Assembly (NCBI GenBank): GCA_015064625.1
Contig: SVRW01000016.1
Coordinates: forward strand, 1-57,329
DNA: 57,329 bases
Direction: 5' to 3'
Source of the DNA: Oscillospiraceae bacterium
GTDB taxonomy: Bacteria > Bacillota > Clostridia > Oscillospirales > CAG-382
Shown: piece after piece, positions 7,578-15,545 of the stretch
How positions within the stretch are numbered: position 1 is the first letter of the stretch
How the letters are laid out: each line of letters opens with the position of its first letter
The notes under the pieces: model-generated
What the model saw: the letters and a program-made list of their open reading frames with translations, nothing else
What the model was told of the DNA's origin: nothing
Database searches by the model: none
Program-made: the position numbers and the translations under genes

Positions 7578-7613
7578 GTTTTTTCCTTAAAGTTAAAAAG
7601 CATTAACGATTAT

Positions 7614-7641
7614 AGTATACCATTTTTTATTGTTTTTGCAA
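7614..7641 (-). promoter_or_regulatory. Promoter of the ECF S component/kinase operon
   Basis: On the minus strand TTGCAA, a 16-base spacer and TATACT. It lies 37-64 bases upstream of the ATG at 7577. Confidence 0.65.
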
Positions 7642-7670
7642 GTGCTTTTTCGATTTTTCAAAATAGACAG

Positions 7671-7699
7671 TTGACTAAATCCATGAAAAGATATATAAT
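7671..7699 (+). promoter_or_regulatory. Promoter of the metallophosphoesterase gene
   Basis: TTGACT at 7671-7676, a 17-base spacer, and a perfect TATAAT at 7694-7699. It is divergent from the ECF promoter 30 bases away. Confidence 0.85.
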
Positions 7700-7722
7700 G
7701 CCTTTGAGGTGACGTACTATTT

Positions 7723-8583
7723 ATGGTTAAAAATCGAAAAAAGATGATAATTCGTATAGGTGTATGTATTTTCCTTTTGACTCTTATAATATGGACGTTA
7801 TGGGGAAACACTGCCCTTAAAACGACAGAATACGTTATAGAAAGCGAAAATATCCCGAAAGAGTTCGACGGCTTTATTATTGCTCAGATTTCCGATCTGC
7901 ATAATGCCGAAATGGGAAAAGATAATAAAAAACTTCTCTCTATTCTTGAAAAGTCAGAACCAGATATAATTGCAATAACAGGAGACGTTATTGATTGTAA
8001 TCGCACTGATACGGAAATAGCTTTCGCTTTTTTTAAAGAAGCGATGAAGATTGCTCCTTGCTATTATATCAGGGGTAATCATGAAGCGTGGATAACGGAA
8101 GAAGCCCTTTCAAAATTTGAAAAAGCTATTTCTGATATTGGAGTTATACTTTTGAGAAATGAAGGAGTATCATTGGAAAAAGGTGGAGAAAAAATTTCTA
8201 TATCAGGAATAGATGACCCTGATTTTGCATTGAAGAAACATGAAGCTCCAAGCTCTCATATGAGCGTGGAAAATATTAAAAGCATAGCTGGGAATAATAG
8301 CTATAAAATATTGCTTTCACACCGTCCCGAATATTTTGAAAACTACGTGTCGGCTGAAGTTGATTTGGCTCTTACGGGACATGCCCACGGCGGTCAGTTC
8401 AGGATACCATTTGCAGGTGGTATATATGCTCCCAATCAGGGATTTTTCCCTGAATATGATTGTGGCTTATATGAAAAAAACGATACAAAAATGATAGTAA
8501 GCCGAGGTATTGGAAACAGCGTTTTTCCCCTCAGGTTAAATAACCGACCCGAAGTTGTCTTGGTTTGGTTGAGTTCAAAATAA
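7723..8583 (+). CDS. Membrane-anchored metallophosphoesterase (YkuE-like)
   Basis: A 286-residue calcineurin-like phosphoesterase with an N-terminal membrane anchor (about residues 8-28) and the catalytic domain outside. The metal-binding motifs are in order: D58-L-H60 in ISDLHNAE, G87-D88 in TGDVID, G118-N-H-E121, LLSHRPE and GHAHGGQF. They bind two metals and hydrolyse phosphoester or pyrophosphate bonds. YkuE and the lipid-A-type UDP-diacylglucosamine hydrolases share this layout, but the substrate here is unknown. GAGGTGA lies 11 bases before the ATG. It is a single-gene unit with its own promoter and terminator. Confidence 0.88.
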   Translation: MVKNRKKMIIRIGVCIFLLTLIIWTLWGNTALKTTEYVIESENIPKEFDGFIIAQISDLHNAEMGKDNKKLLSILEKSEPDIIAITGDVIDCNRTDTEIAFAFFKEAMKIAPCYYIRGNHEAWITEEALSKFEKAISDIGVILLRNEGVSLEKGGEKISISGIDDPDFALKKHEAPSSHMSVENIKSIAGNNSYKILLSHRPEYFENYVSAEVDLALTGHAHGGQFRIPFAGGIYAPNQGFFPEYDCGLYEKNDTKMIVSRGIGNSVFPLRLNNRPEVVLVWLSSK

Positions 8584-8590
8584 AAAATCA

Positions 8591-8628
8591 ACGGTATGTA
8601 AAAAAATTGCCTTTTTACATACCGTTTT
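8591..8628. terminator. Bidirectional terminator between the phosphoesterase and the ABC gene
   Basis: Near-perfect inverted repeat ACGGTATGTAAAAA / TTTTTACATACCGT with T-rich flanks on both strands. It serves the convergent genes ending at 8583 and 8652. Confidence 0.8.
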
Positions 8629-8651
8629 CCCTTTAAATAGCGTCAGTTTTG

Positions 8652-11207
8652 TCACCTTATTAATTCTATCGGTTTGAACTTATTTAGCTTGCGAATGGGT
8701 ATGCTTGAAGCTATCGTTCCTATTAAACCGCAAAATAACAACGCAATAACATAAGCTATCGCATTATGCGATATTATATTATAAGGATTTTCAAATATAT
8801 CTTTTTTATATAAATTATTTGCAAAAGCAATAATAAGGGAAGAAACCGGAATGCTCATCAAAGATGAAAATAAAAATACTATTCTAAATTCAATATTGAA
8901 AATGCTTTTTGTATCTTTCATCGAAACTCCCAGAGCGCGCAAAATTCCAACGTTCTTTCGATTTCCTCTTATAGTATTTTGTATAAAATTTATTAGAACA
9001 AAAACATTAAGTATCAGCACCAGAGCAAACAATAAATATATAAATGGACTAATCGTTTTAAGAATATTTTCAAACTCGTATATTTGAGATATTGAAGGTT
9101 CCTCTATCTTTATATTGCATTGCGATAAAGATTCCACTATTGATTTATATTCGTGGTTTTTAACAAAAAACAGTAATTCAGCCGCGTAGTTATCATAGTA
9201 ATCTTCTTTAATTTTCGCCATCGTTTCCGAGAAAACATATACCTCTGAACATAGTTCTTTGGATTGAAAGTTTGATACAATTCCCACAACTTTTACGCCT
9301 TCCGGAAAATATTGTCGTAAATTCAGACATGACGAATTTAGGTGATTGAATTTTTCTTGATAAATATCAAAAAAATTATACTCGCATTCGGCAAAAGGAC
9401 TATTTCCGTCATATATACCACTATATTCAGCAAATCCGTCCGACACAACAACTTCGTTAGGAGCCTGGGGTAACCTTCCGTCAATTAAGAATTCAGAAAT
9501 AACCTTTGATGCATCATCGTAGTACAAAACACTTTTAAAAAGACTTAATTCTCTGTTAGAAAGAGTGAAATCTGCCATAGGAAGATTTAATCTTTCGTTA
9601 CTTTCTTTTTTATTTTCGATCAAACAAGAATCGTGAAGATATATAACGTTATATTTATACCTCATATAGTAATCGGTATATTCTCCACCCGTCCCAAAAA
9701 CAAGTTTTTTTCTTAAATCGTATTCTATATAATTGGTTTTCGCAATACCTACAATCTCTAGAGCAGAACCATAATTGTACTCTATTTTGTCGCCCAATTT
9801 CAAGTTTAATTCAGAAGCAACGTAATCAGAAACAACTACCTCGTTGCAGTTCTCAATCATCCTTCCTTCGAATAATTTCACCCCCGCGTATTTTTTACAA
9901 ACAAAATATGAGGTTACTCCAGAAATACTCGTATATTCACCTTCGTTTACTGAGGAACGAACTTCATTATCATATATGGCTCTTATTGTTTCGGTGAAGC
10001 CATCAGAAGCTCGGTTAACTATTTCATTGAAGAATTCTCCCTTTGTTAATTGCGTTTTATGTATTTCAAAAAAAGAATCTTTATAGGATGTCTCATAATA
10101 TAACGGTAAAAGCTCAATCTTATATTGTTCCATATAGTTAGCAATTACTTTATCCCTTTGATAATTTGTTACAACTATTGAAGAATACAACAAAACCATA
10201 GAAATAGAAAGAATAAAAACTGTCAATACTAAGGGCAATTTCTTTGTTTTCATAAATTGAAAAGCCAACGAAAATAGATAATGATCCGAAAGGGCTTTGG
10301 TTTGTTTTTTGATATCTTTTTTTGCCATTTTTTCAGACTCTGGATTATCATGCCTTCTGTCTGCAACACAACTAATTTCAGATAAAATAATATCGCCATG
10401 ACTATTCTCTGAAAAAATTTCTCGACCTAATGTTTCAAAAGCCTCGTCATGCTCAAGAGAATCAAATCGTTTTTTTTGTGGTGATGAAGCGCGTTGAAGA
10501 GTAAAAGAATACTTCAAAAATGTTTGTTTCTTTTCACTATTTATGATTTTACCATTTTCAACATTTATTACTTCATCTCCGTATCTGCGTGCAAACTCCT
10601 TATCATGCGTTACGACGATGACAATATATTCCTTAGATATTTCCTTTAAAAGCTCGAAAATTGCTTTGCTTGTATGCCCGTCCAAATTTCCTGTAGGTTC
10701 ATCCGCAAAGATTATTGATGGATTTTTTATTAAAACACGAGCTATTGCAACCCTTTGACGTTCCCCACCGCTCAATTGGAAAACCTTTCGCTGATTATAC
10801 CCTTCCAGCCCTACACGTTTGAGGTTTTCTTCTATTACAGTTTTAACGTTTATCTCTTTTTCGCCTTCACAATTTTGAATTTCCAAAACCAAACGAAGAT
10901 TATCATAGACCGTTAATTCGGGAAGTAAATTGAATTCTTGAAATATAAAACCAATATTAATGTTACGATACCTATCCAACTCATCTTCTGAAAAACAGGC
11001 CATATCTTTATCATTCACATAAATATGTCCTTCGTCATAAGAATCGAGGCCACTCAATACATTCAAAAGCGTTGTTTTGCCACATCCGCTTTTCCCCAAA
11101 ATCATATAAAGCCCATTTTTCTTTATTTCAATGTTAATTTGGTCAACACCAACAACATCTCCTGATTTTGTCTCATATTTTTTTGTTACACCCTCGGCAC
11201 GAATCAT
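8652..11207 (-). CDS. Fused ABC transporter ATPase/permease, MacB/FtsX type
   Basis: An 851-residue fusion. Residues 1-225 are an ABC ATPase of the LolD/MacB class: Walker A GKSGCGKTT (38-46), signature LSGGERQ (145-151), Walker B IIFADEPTGNLD (165-176) and switch H201. A charged linker of about 95 residues leads to one membrane helix (about 323-346), a large extracytoplasmic domain (about 350-715), and three C-terminal helices with the FtsX-like NVGILRALGVS motif. This four-helix topology belongs to mechanotransmission-type ABC systems such as MacB and Bce-like exporters, which usually act on substrates at the outer face. AGGAG precedes the ATG. It is the last gene of a unit behind a secreted and an anchored protein, so it probably exports or handles one of them or protects against it. 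Confidence 0.88.
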   Translation of the reverse strand: MIRAEGVTKKYETKSGDVVGVDQINIEIKKNGLYMILGKSGCGKTTLLNVLSGLDSYDEGHIYVNDKDMACFSEDELDRYRNINIGFIFQEFNLLPELTVYDNLRLVLEIQNCEGEKEINVKTVIEENLKRVGLEGYNQRKVFQLSGGERQRVAIARVLIKNPSIIFADEPTGNLDGHTSKAIFELLKEISKEYIVIVVTHDKEFARRYGDEVINVENGKIINSEKKQTFLKYSFTLQRASSPQKKRFDSLEHDEAFETLGREIFSENSHGDIILSEISCVADRRHDNPESEKMAKKDIKKQTKALSDHYLFSLAFQFMKTKKLPLVLTVFILSISMVLLYSSIVVTNYQRDKVIANYMEQYKIELLPLYYETSYKDSFFEIHKTQLTKGEFFNEIVNRASDGFTETIRAIYDNEVRSSVNEGEYTSISGVTSYFVCKKYAGVKLFEGRMIENCNEVVVSDYVASELNLKLGDKIEYNYGSALEIVGIAKTNYIEYDLRKKLVFGTGGEYTDYYMRYKYNVIYLHDSCLIENKKESNERLNLPMADFTLSNRELSLFKSVLYYDDASKVISEFLIDGRLPQAPNEVVVSDGFAEYSGIYDGNSPFAECEYNFFDIYQEKFNHLNSSCLNLRQYFPEGVKVVGIVSNFQSKELCSEVYVFSETMAKIKEDYYDNYAAELLFFVKNHEYKSIVESLSQCNIKIEEPSISQIYEFENILKTISPFIYLLFALVLILNVFVLINFIQNTIRGNRKNVGILRALGVSMKDTKSIFNIEFRIVFLFSSLMSIPVSSLIIAFANNLYKKDIFENPYNIISHNAIAYVIALLFCGLIGTIASSIPIRKLNKFKPIELIR

Positions 11208-11222
11208 TGTTTTCTCCTATAC

Positions 11223-11253
11223 CACAAGCCATCGGTATGTCCGATGGCTTGTG
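11223..11253. repeat. 13-bp perfect hairpin between two minus-strand genes
   Basis: CACAAGCCATCGG and its exact complement flank a five-base loop in the 58-base gap upstream of the ABC gene. On the minus strand no T tract follows; the sequence goes directly to the ribosome binding site of the ABC gene. It may act as an RNA-stability or processing element, or as a weak terminator for partial read-through. Confidence 0.6.
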
Positions 11254-11265
11254 ATTTAATATTTA

Positions 11266-11883
11266 TTATCCTATTTCCTTCAAAAAAGATTCTATGGAAT
11301 ATAAAATTGTTTCTCCTAAAGAATAGGGATATGTTTTTAACAAGTTTTGATCTTCCGTTGTCCAAGCGCCAATTGCTCCGCATTGTGTTCCCGAAACAGA
11401 ATAATGGATGTAAAACAAATTTCCTTTAAGGTCGAGTGGAATTTCGTCTTCCGAATTCCAAGTGTCTGAATATTTTTCCCCAAGATAAATCAAAGAAAAA
11501 CCATATTCTTTAACCTTTTTTCTTAAAAGATCTTGTTCTTCTTCTGTAAGCGAAACATTATTATTGAGGTCATTTATAACCAAAACGGTGTATTTAAACC
11601 CCTCTTTTCTTTGAATTGTCGATTCGTCAATTTTATCCACTTTTCGAGTTTCTATTTCGATGCTAAAGGATATATCATCTCCTAAAATAGCAATATCAGT
11701 CGGACGGGTCGTTTCTATTATTTCCTTGATTTTTTCAACACCCGTCAATTCATTGTTATCACTTTTAAACAATTCTCTTGGATTAATTGTAGGAACAATA
11801 CCATTAATTGCCAAAAGGGAATACACCAAAGAAAAAGCGACTATCACAATCGCAACGCATACAATTATTTTTTTCTTTTTCAC
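11266..11883 (-). CDS. Membrane-anchored extracytoplasmic protein of unknown family
   Basis: A 205-residue protein with a Lys-rich start and one membrane segment (about residues 6-27), so it is anchored with the rest outside. The start is GTG with GGAG nine bases upstream. The outer part alternates predicted strands and helices (TDIAILGDD, YTVLVINDL, YGFSLIYLGE, GNLFYIHYSVSG), which suggests an alpha/beta fold similar to a flavodoxin or receiver shape. There is a single Cys (TQCGAIG). I do not recognise the family. It lies 26 bases after the secreted protein gene and 58 bases before the ABC gene, so it is likely a partner of both: an accessory, immunity or substrate-delivery protein. Confidence 0.6.
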   Translation of the reverse strand: MKKKKIIVCVAIVIVAFSLVYSLLAINGIVPTINPRELFKSDNNELTGVEKIKEIIETTRPTDIAILGDDISFSIEIETRKVDKIDESTIQRKEGFKYTVLVINDLNNNVSLTEEEQDLLRKKVKEYGFSLIYLGEKYSDTWNSEDEIPLDLKGNLFYIHYSVSGTQCGAIGAWTTEDQNLLKTYPYSLGETILYSIESFLKEIG

Positions 11884-11909
11884 AGCTTGTTACTCCGAAA
11901 GTTACTTAT

Positions 11910-12689
11910 TTAATATGGAGTTTTGAATCCTATAGAATACTTAAAACTTGTGTATTGGTCGTATTCTGGAACAAAAAGGGCGGGCTCTGAATCCCATAAT
12001 TGAAATTTGGCGATAGACGAAATGCTCATTTTATAATTAGATTGTTTGGTTTTAACAACAAAGTGAGCATACTGTTGACTTTCGTTATAAGAATATTTAT
12101 TTAATTTCCAATTCAAAAAAGAATGTTGATAATCATATCCTGCCTTAAATAGACGTTTACTTGTGTCAGAGAAATTGTTAATCTCCAAGGCATTTTTTGT
12201 GAACTCACCTGATGCAGATATTCCAACAGATTTATCGCTACCGGCCGACAAACCTATACTATAGGTGGTCTTATTCGCTATTTGCGTCGGTGAATATGAC
12301 ATGAGTTCAGTTTCCGTAGGGAGCTCTGACTCTATAATCAAAGATTCTGAATATCCTGCGAATTCAAGAGATGTATTAGGATTGATAGTTTGGCCTTTCA
12401 TCGTACATCTTACAAAAAAATGGTCCATATAACTGCCATCAGTTGTTTTGCTCTTTGAGCGAGTTGCGCCTATCTTAGTCGTGCATACGCCAACAATACC
12501 ACCTGCGGATCTACAATTAGATATAATGGTTGTATACCAAACAGGCTTTTCATAATATTCTGTATCAACAGAAAAACCATAAGTAATTGTTTCTGAACCA
12601 TTATCGGCAAAAACAGGAATCTGAATACTAAGACATGATAAAAGCACTATTGCCATTATTGCTGAAATAAAACGCTTCTTAAAAGCCAT
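11910..12689 (-). CDS. Secreted protein of unknown family with amphipathic beta-hairpin-like centre
   Basis: A 259-residue protein with a clear signal peptide: basic MAFKKRF, a hydrophobic core, and probable cleavage after IPVFA (about residue 28). The mature part of about 230 residues is rich in Ser, Thr and Tyr, has only three Cys, and looks almost all beta. Around residues 147-175 there is a strongly alternating stretch (TYSIGLSAGSDKSVGISAS), which resembles the stem region of beta-barrel pore-forming toxins or a bacterial surface beta-sandwich. I cannot place it in a family. GAGAGGT precedes the ATG. It is the first gene of the unit that ends in the ABC transporter, with its own strong promoter. 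Confidence 0.65.
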   Translation of the reverse strand: MAFKKRFISAIMAIVLLSCLSIQIPVFADNGSETITYGFSVDTEYYEKPVWYTTIISNCRSAGGIVGVCTTKIGATRSKSKTTDGSYMDHFFVRCTMKGQTINPNTSLEFAGYSESLIIESELPTETELMSYSPTQIANKTTYSIGLSAGSDKSVGISASGEFTKNALEINNFSDTSKRLFKAGYDYQHSFLNWKLNKYSYNESQQYAHFVVKTKQSNYKMSISSIAKFQLWDSEPALFVPEYDQYTSFKYSIGFKTPY

Positions 12690-12743
12690 AATAATTTTTA
12701 CCTCTCATATTTGTTTTTTCAATAAATCGATTCATTTGTTCGA

Positions 12744-12771
12744 ATAATATCATAAAAAAACACGATGTCAA
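12744..12771 (-). promoter_or_regulatory. Promoter of the secreted protein/ABC unit
   Basis: On the minus strand a perfect TTGACA, a 16-base spacer, and TATTAT, about 55 bases before the ATG at 12689. The rest of the gap 12690-12974 is T-rich and holds only this and the weak terminator at 12913-12938. Confidence 0.8.
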
Positions 12772-12912
12772 TAATCTATCATAAATATTAAAAATGAATT
12801 TTCTTTTTTTTTGTTTGTTTTTACATTATTAATATTTTCGAATGGGTTCAATAATTGAGTTTGTTTCAATCAAATCATCTTCTGTTTTTTTACGTCATCT
12901 TTCTCACAACAG

Positions 12913-12938
12913 AAAAATATTGTTTTGCATTTGCAATA
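12913..12938 (-). terminator. Weak terminator after the CLC gene
   Basis: On the minus strand TATTG, an 11-base loop, CAATA and then TTTTT. The stem is short; it is the only candidate downstream of the CLC stop. Confidence 0.35.
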
Positions 12939-12974
12939 GCCACTAATAATATCTCTTTTTGATGTCACGACACC

Positions 12975-14573
12975 TTATATATTTTTCGTTTCGCTTTCTG
13001 AATATTCTTGTTCGCCTACTATAGCGATAAGCTCATTTCTTGTTGTAGTTTCGTTAAAGGTTGAATACCTTACGTGCAAAATGTCGTTATCACGAAGTTC
13101 TTTTCCGCCATGCTCGTCAATTTCAGCGTTTGATTTTTCCGTATGCTTTATTGAAAGTACAAACAGGTTTGCAGGCCAGAAGATGTCGCGTACTTGCTTT
13201 CCAACTGCGAAAGAACCGCTTTGAACTGTAACGTAAGTGTCAATAACTTTTACTGTTTTACCTGCATTTTGAGTTTCGATTTTATTTTCAAGAACGGAGT
13301 CATTGATAGATTTAGCATCAAATATTTCCGTTATTATGAAAGCGGTTACGGAGACAGCTATAACGTAAAGAATGTTAGTATGTCCCGATAAAGCTTCAAC
13401 AGAAAATGCAATGGAAGTCAAAGGCATTTTCATCATTCCTGAAATACAAGCTGTAATTCCAAGAACAAGAATTGTAACGTAATAATCACCATTAAGCCCG
13501 AAAAGCTTTTCCATCCCTTGAGCAAGCACAGAAGATAAAACTGCGCCTATTGCAAGAATAGGAATAAAAACCCCTCCAGTTATTTTGTTGGTGTTTGCGC
13601 CAAGGGTTAACGTGGAACGAACAAAAAGAATCATCAATAGAACAACTATAGGGATTCTTTTTTCAAAAAGCGAAAGCATCAGCTCGTGACCTGTTGAAAT
13701 GAAATCAAACGATAAGATTCCCAAGGCAAAGGTGAGAGCGAAAATTATAAATATCTTTACGAAGTGAGGAAGCTTTTTTATTTCTCGATTAAAAAATTCG
13801 TTTATTGACTTGTAGTATTTCAAAAAGACAACAGCAAAAATACCCATAATAATGCCAACCGTCAATGGAATCCAGATATCCTTTACTTCAAGGATGGCAA
13901 GATTTATTTCAGGAAAAAGGGAAGTGCTTACGTTTAAAACAGGAGCAAGAAGCTCGGTTGTTATAAATGAAAACATTACTGACGTTGCAGATACAATTAT
14001 TATCATAGGGGATATTCGTTGATGAGCTTCTTCTATAGAGAATAAAATTCCCGATATGGGAGAGCCTGTTGCAACTGAAAATCCTGAACAGGCACCGCCT
14101 GTCATTGAGTATCTCTCCCAAGCCTTGTGTTTTCTTGAAAAAGTTTCTATGCTTCCTTTTCCTATAGCTGTTCCCATTTGAACTGAAGGACCTTCCGTTC
14201 CTAAAGGAACTCCAAGCAAAAAAGAAGTCAGAGACAAAAAGAAAACTCCAAAAAGACCTTCTAACCATTTAAGAGGAACGATGCCTCTCAAAACCCCGAT
14301 GGAAGTCGGTATTCCACCGCCGCTCAGGTTAGGCATCTTTTTGTAAATATAAGAAAAAACAAAAGCAACTGCTAATAATAAAATCAGAACCAAAGGCGCA
14401 TAAATCAGATTTTCTTTCAAAAATTTGTATCCATGTTCTGACAAAACAATGATATGTCCTGCGCAAACTTTGTATAAAAGTATAATCAGGGAAGTAAAAA
14501 TACCTGTTACTGAACCGAAAAAAACGGCAGGAAATATCAGATTGATAAGAAAATTTTTACTTTTTTGTTTCAT
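12975..14573 (-). CDS. CLC-type chloride/proton antiporter with C-terminal RCK_C/TrkA_C-like domain
   Basis: About 532 residues. The first 430 form the CLC fold, with the filter motifs changed in the usual places: SGGGIPTS for the GSGIP loop, GTEGPSVQMG holding the external gating Glu, and GGVFIPILA. ISGILFSIEEAHQ keeps the internal proton-transfer Glu pair, so an antiporter is more likely than a channel. The last 90 residues (VIDTYVTVQSGSF to the DILHVRYS region) look like a TrkA_C/RCK_C ligand-binding domain, found in some clostridial CLC proteins. I prefer the ATG at 14573, with GGAT eight bases upstream, to the TTG at 14588. Chloride is the likely substrate; the fluoride-type motif is not seen. 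Confidence 0.88.
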   Translation of the reverse strand: MKQKSKNFLINLIFPAVFFGSVTGIFTSLIILLYKVCAGHIIVLSEHGYKFLKENLIYAPLVLILLLAVAFVFSYIYKKMPNLSGGGIPTSIGVLRGIVPLKWLEGLFGVFFLSLTSFLLGVPLGTEGPSVQMGTAIGKGSIETFSRKHKAWERYSMTGGACSGFSVATGSPISGILFSIEEAHQRISPMIIIVSATSVMFSFITTELLAPVLNVSTSLFPEINLAILEVKDIWIPLTVGIIMGIFAVVFLKYYKSINEFFNREIKKLPHFVKIFIIFALTFALGILSFDFISTGHELMLSLFEKRIPIVVLLMILFVRSTLTLGANTNKITGGVFIPILAIGAVLSSVLAQGMEKLFGLNGDYYVTILVLGITACISGMMKMPLTSIAFSVEALSGHTNILYVIAVSVTAFIITEIFDAKSINDSVLENKIETQNAGKTVKVIDTYVTVQSGSFAVGKQVRDIFWPANLFVLSIKHTEKSNAEIDEHGGKELRDNDILHVRYSTFNETTTRNELIAIVGEQEYSESETKNI

Positions 14574-14614
14574 GTTTGATCCGTTCAATTTATAATCACT
14601 TGTAATTTTTTCCT

Positions 14615-14643
14615 ATTATATACCCTTGAAAAACTAAAATCAA
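14615..14643 (-). promoter_or_regulatory. Promoter of the CLC gene
   Basis: On the minus strand TTGATT, 17 bases, then a perfect TATAAT, about 40 bases upstream of the ATG. Confidence 0.7.
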
Positions 14644-14748
14644 GTAATTTATGAAAACATTTTTGTGATAATAAAATTTGAAAGAAAAAATATTTTTCTT
14701 TTATGAACTTAAATTGCAATACAGAATATTTATACATTTCAATAAAAA

Positions 14749-14767
14749 TTTATCGAAAATCGATAAA
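14749..14767. promoter_or_regulatory. Palindromic operator candidate before the DUF2975/HTH operon
   Basis: A perfect 8-bp inverted repeat, TTTATCGA-AAA-TCGATAAA, ends six bases upstream of the -35 box at 14774. It is well placed for a dimeric regulator; the HTH protein encoded at 15320 is the natural candidate (inference). Confidence 0.45.
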
Positions 14768-14773
14768 AAACTA

Positions 14774-14802
14774 TTGACAAACAATTTGCTGTATGGTAAT
14801 AT
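14774..14802 (+). promoter_or_regulatory. Promoter of the DUF2975/HTH/DUF4153 operon
   Basis: TTGACA at 14774-14779, 17 bases, TAATAT at 14797-14802. The ATG that follows directly at 14803 cannot be the start, which supports the start at 14836. Confidence 0.85.
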
Positions 14803-14835
14803 GTGGATGTGATAACAAAGAAAGGAATTTTTGAT

Positions 14836-15306
14836 ATGAAAGCAAAAAATAAAATTTCAGTTTTGATTTCCGCTGCGTTTGGAGTTGTATTCCTAGTTGC
14901 GTTGATAGTTGTTTGCTTTTTTGTACCAAACGTTGCGATGGATATGATTGCAATTCCAGACAGAGTCGGATTCAGAAATGAAATAACAAAGTTAGGTACA
15001 GTGTTTATTATTTCTGACATATATCTGATGATTGCAGTTGGGGTTTTAGCGACTATAATTCTTTTTTTACTGCTTAAGGTTGTATCAGAAGGTGAGGTTT
15101 TCAGCAAGAAGGCTACAAAATTGCTTTCAAACGTATCTTTTTGTTGCTTTTTTGAAGGATTGCTTTCGCTTTTGTTGGTTTTTTATTTTCAGCTCGTTGT
15201 CTGTGTTACACTTGCGGCTTGTTTCCTTGGCTTTTGTCTTCTTATAGTCAAAAACGTTATAGAGGAAGCAACACGTATCAAAGAAGAAAACGATTTTACA
15301 GTGTAA
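14836..15306 (+). CDS. DUF2975 family membrane protein
   Basis: A 156-residue protein with four hydrophobic segments (about residues 7-29, 58-80, 101-120 and 123-140) and the pattern SEGEVFSKKATKLLSNVSF between helices 2 and 3, typical of DUF2975. The family has no known biochemical role but is nearly always next to a small YozG-like HTH protein, as it is here (13 bases downstream). The ATG at 14836 has AAAGGAA nine bases upstream; a start at 14803 would fall at the first transcribed bases. The pair may sense a membrane or envelope condition, which is an inference from conserved linkage. Confidence 0.8.
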   Translation: MKAKNKISVLISAAFGVVFLVALIVVCFFVPNVAMDMIAIPDRVGFRNEITKLGTVFIISDIYLMIAVGVLATIILFLLLKVVSEGEVFSKKATKLLSNVSFCCFFEGLLSLLLVFYFQLVVCVTLAACFLGFCLLIVKNVIEEATRIKEENDFTV

Positions 15307-15319
15307 GGGCAGGTAGATT

Positions 15320-15544
15320 ATGATTATAATAAATCTGGATGTTATGATGGCAAAACGAAAAATATCCTTGAATGAGCTTTCTGAAAGGGTTGGAATAACA
15401 CTTGCAAACTTATCTATTTTAAAAAACAATCGAGCAAAAGCAATTCGTTTTTCCACGTTAGATGCAATATGTAATGCCCTTGAATGTCAGCCATCGGATA
15501 TATTGGAATACTTACCTGATGAAACAGTGAAAGGAGATAAATGA
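15320..15544 (+). CDS. YozG-like Cro/C1-type HTH transcriptional regulator
   Basis: A 74-residue HTH_26-type protein. It has the typical opening INLDVMMAKRKISLNEL, the recognition helix region GITLANLSILKNNRAKAIRF and the closing DAICNALECQPSDILEY. It binds DNA as a dimer. AGGTAG is present upstream of the ATG. Its gene sits between the DUF2975 gene and a DUF4153-like gene, and the palindrome at 14749-14767 just upstream of the operon promoter suggests autoregulation. Confidence 0.88.
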   Translation: MIIINLDVMMAKRKISLNELSERVGITLANLSILKNNRAKAIRFSTLDAICNALECQPSDILEYLPDETVKGDK

Positions 15545-15545
15545 T

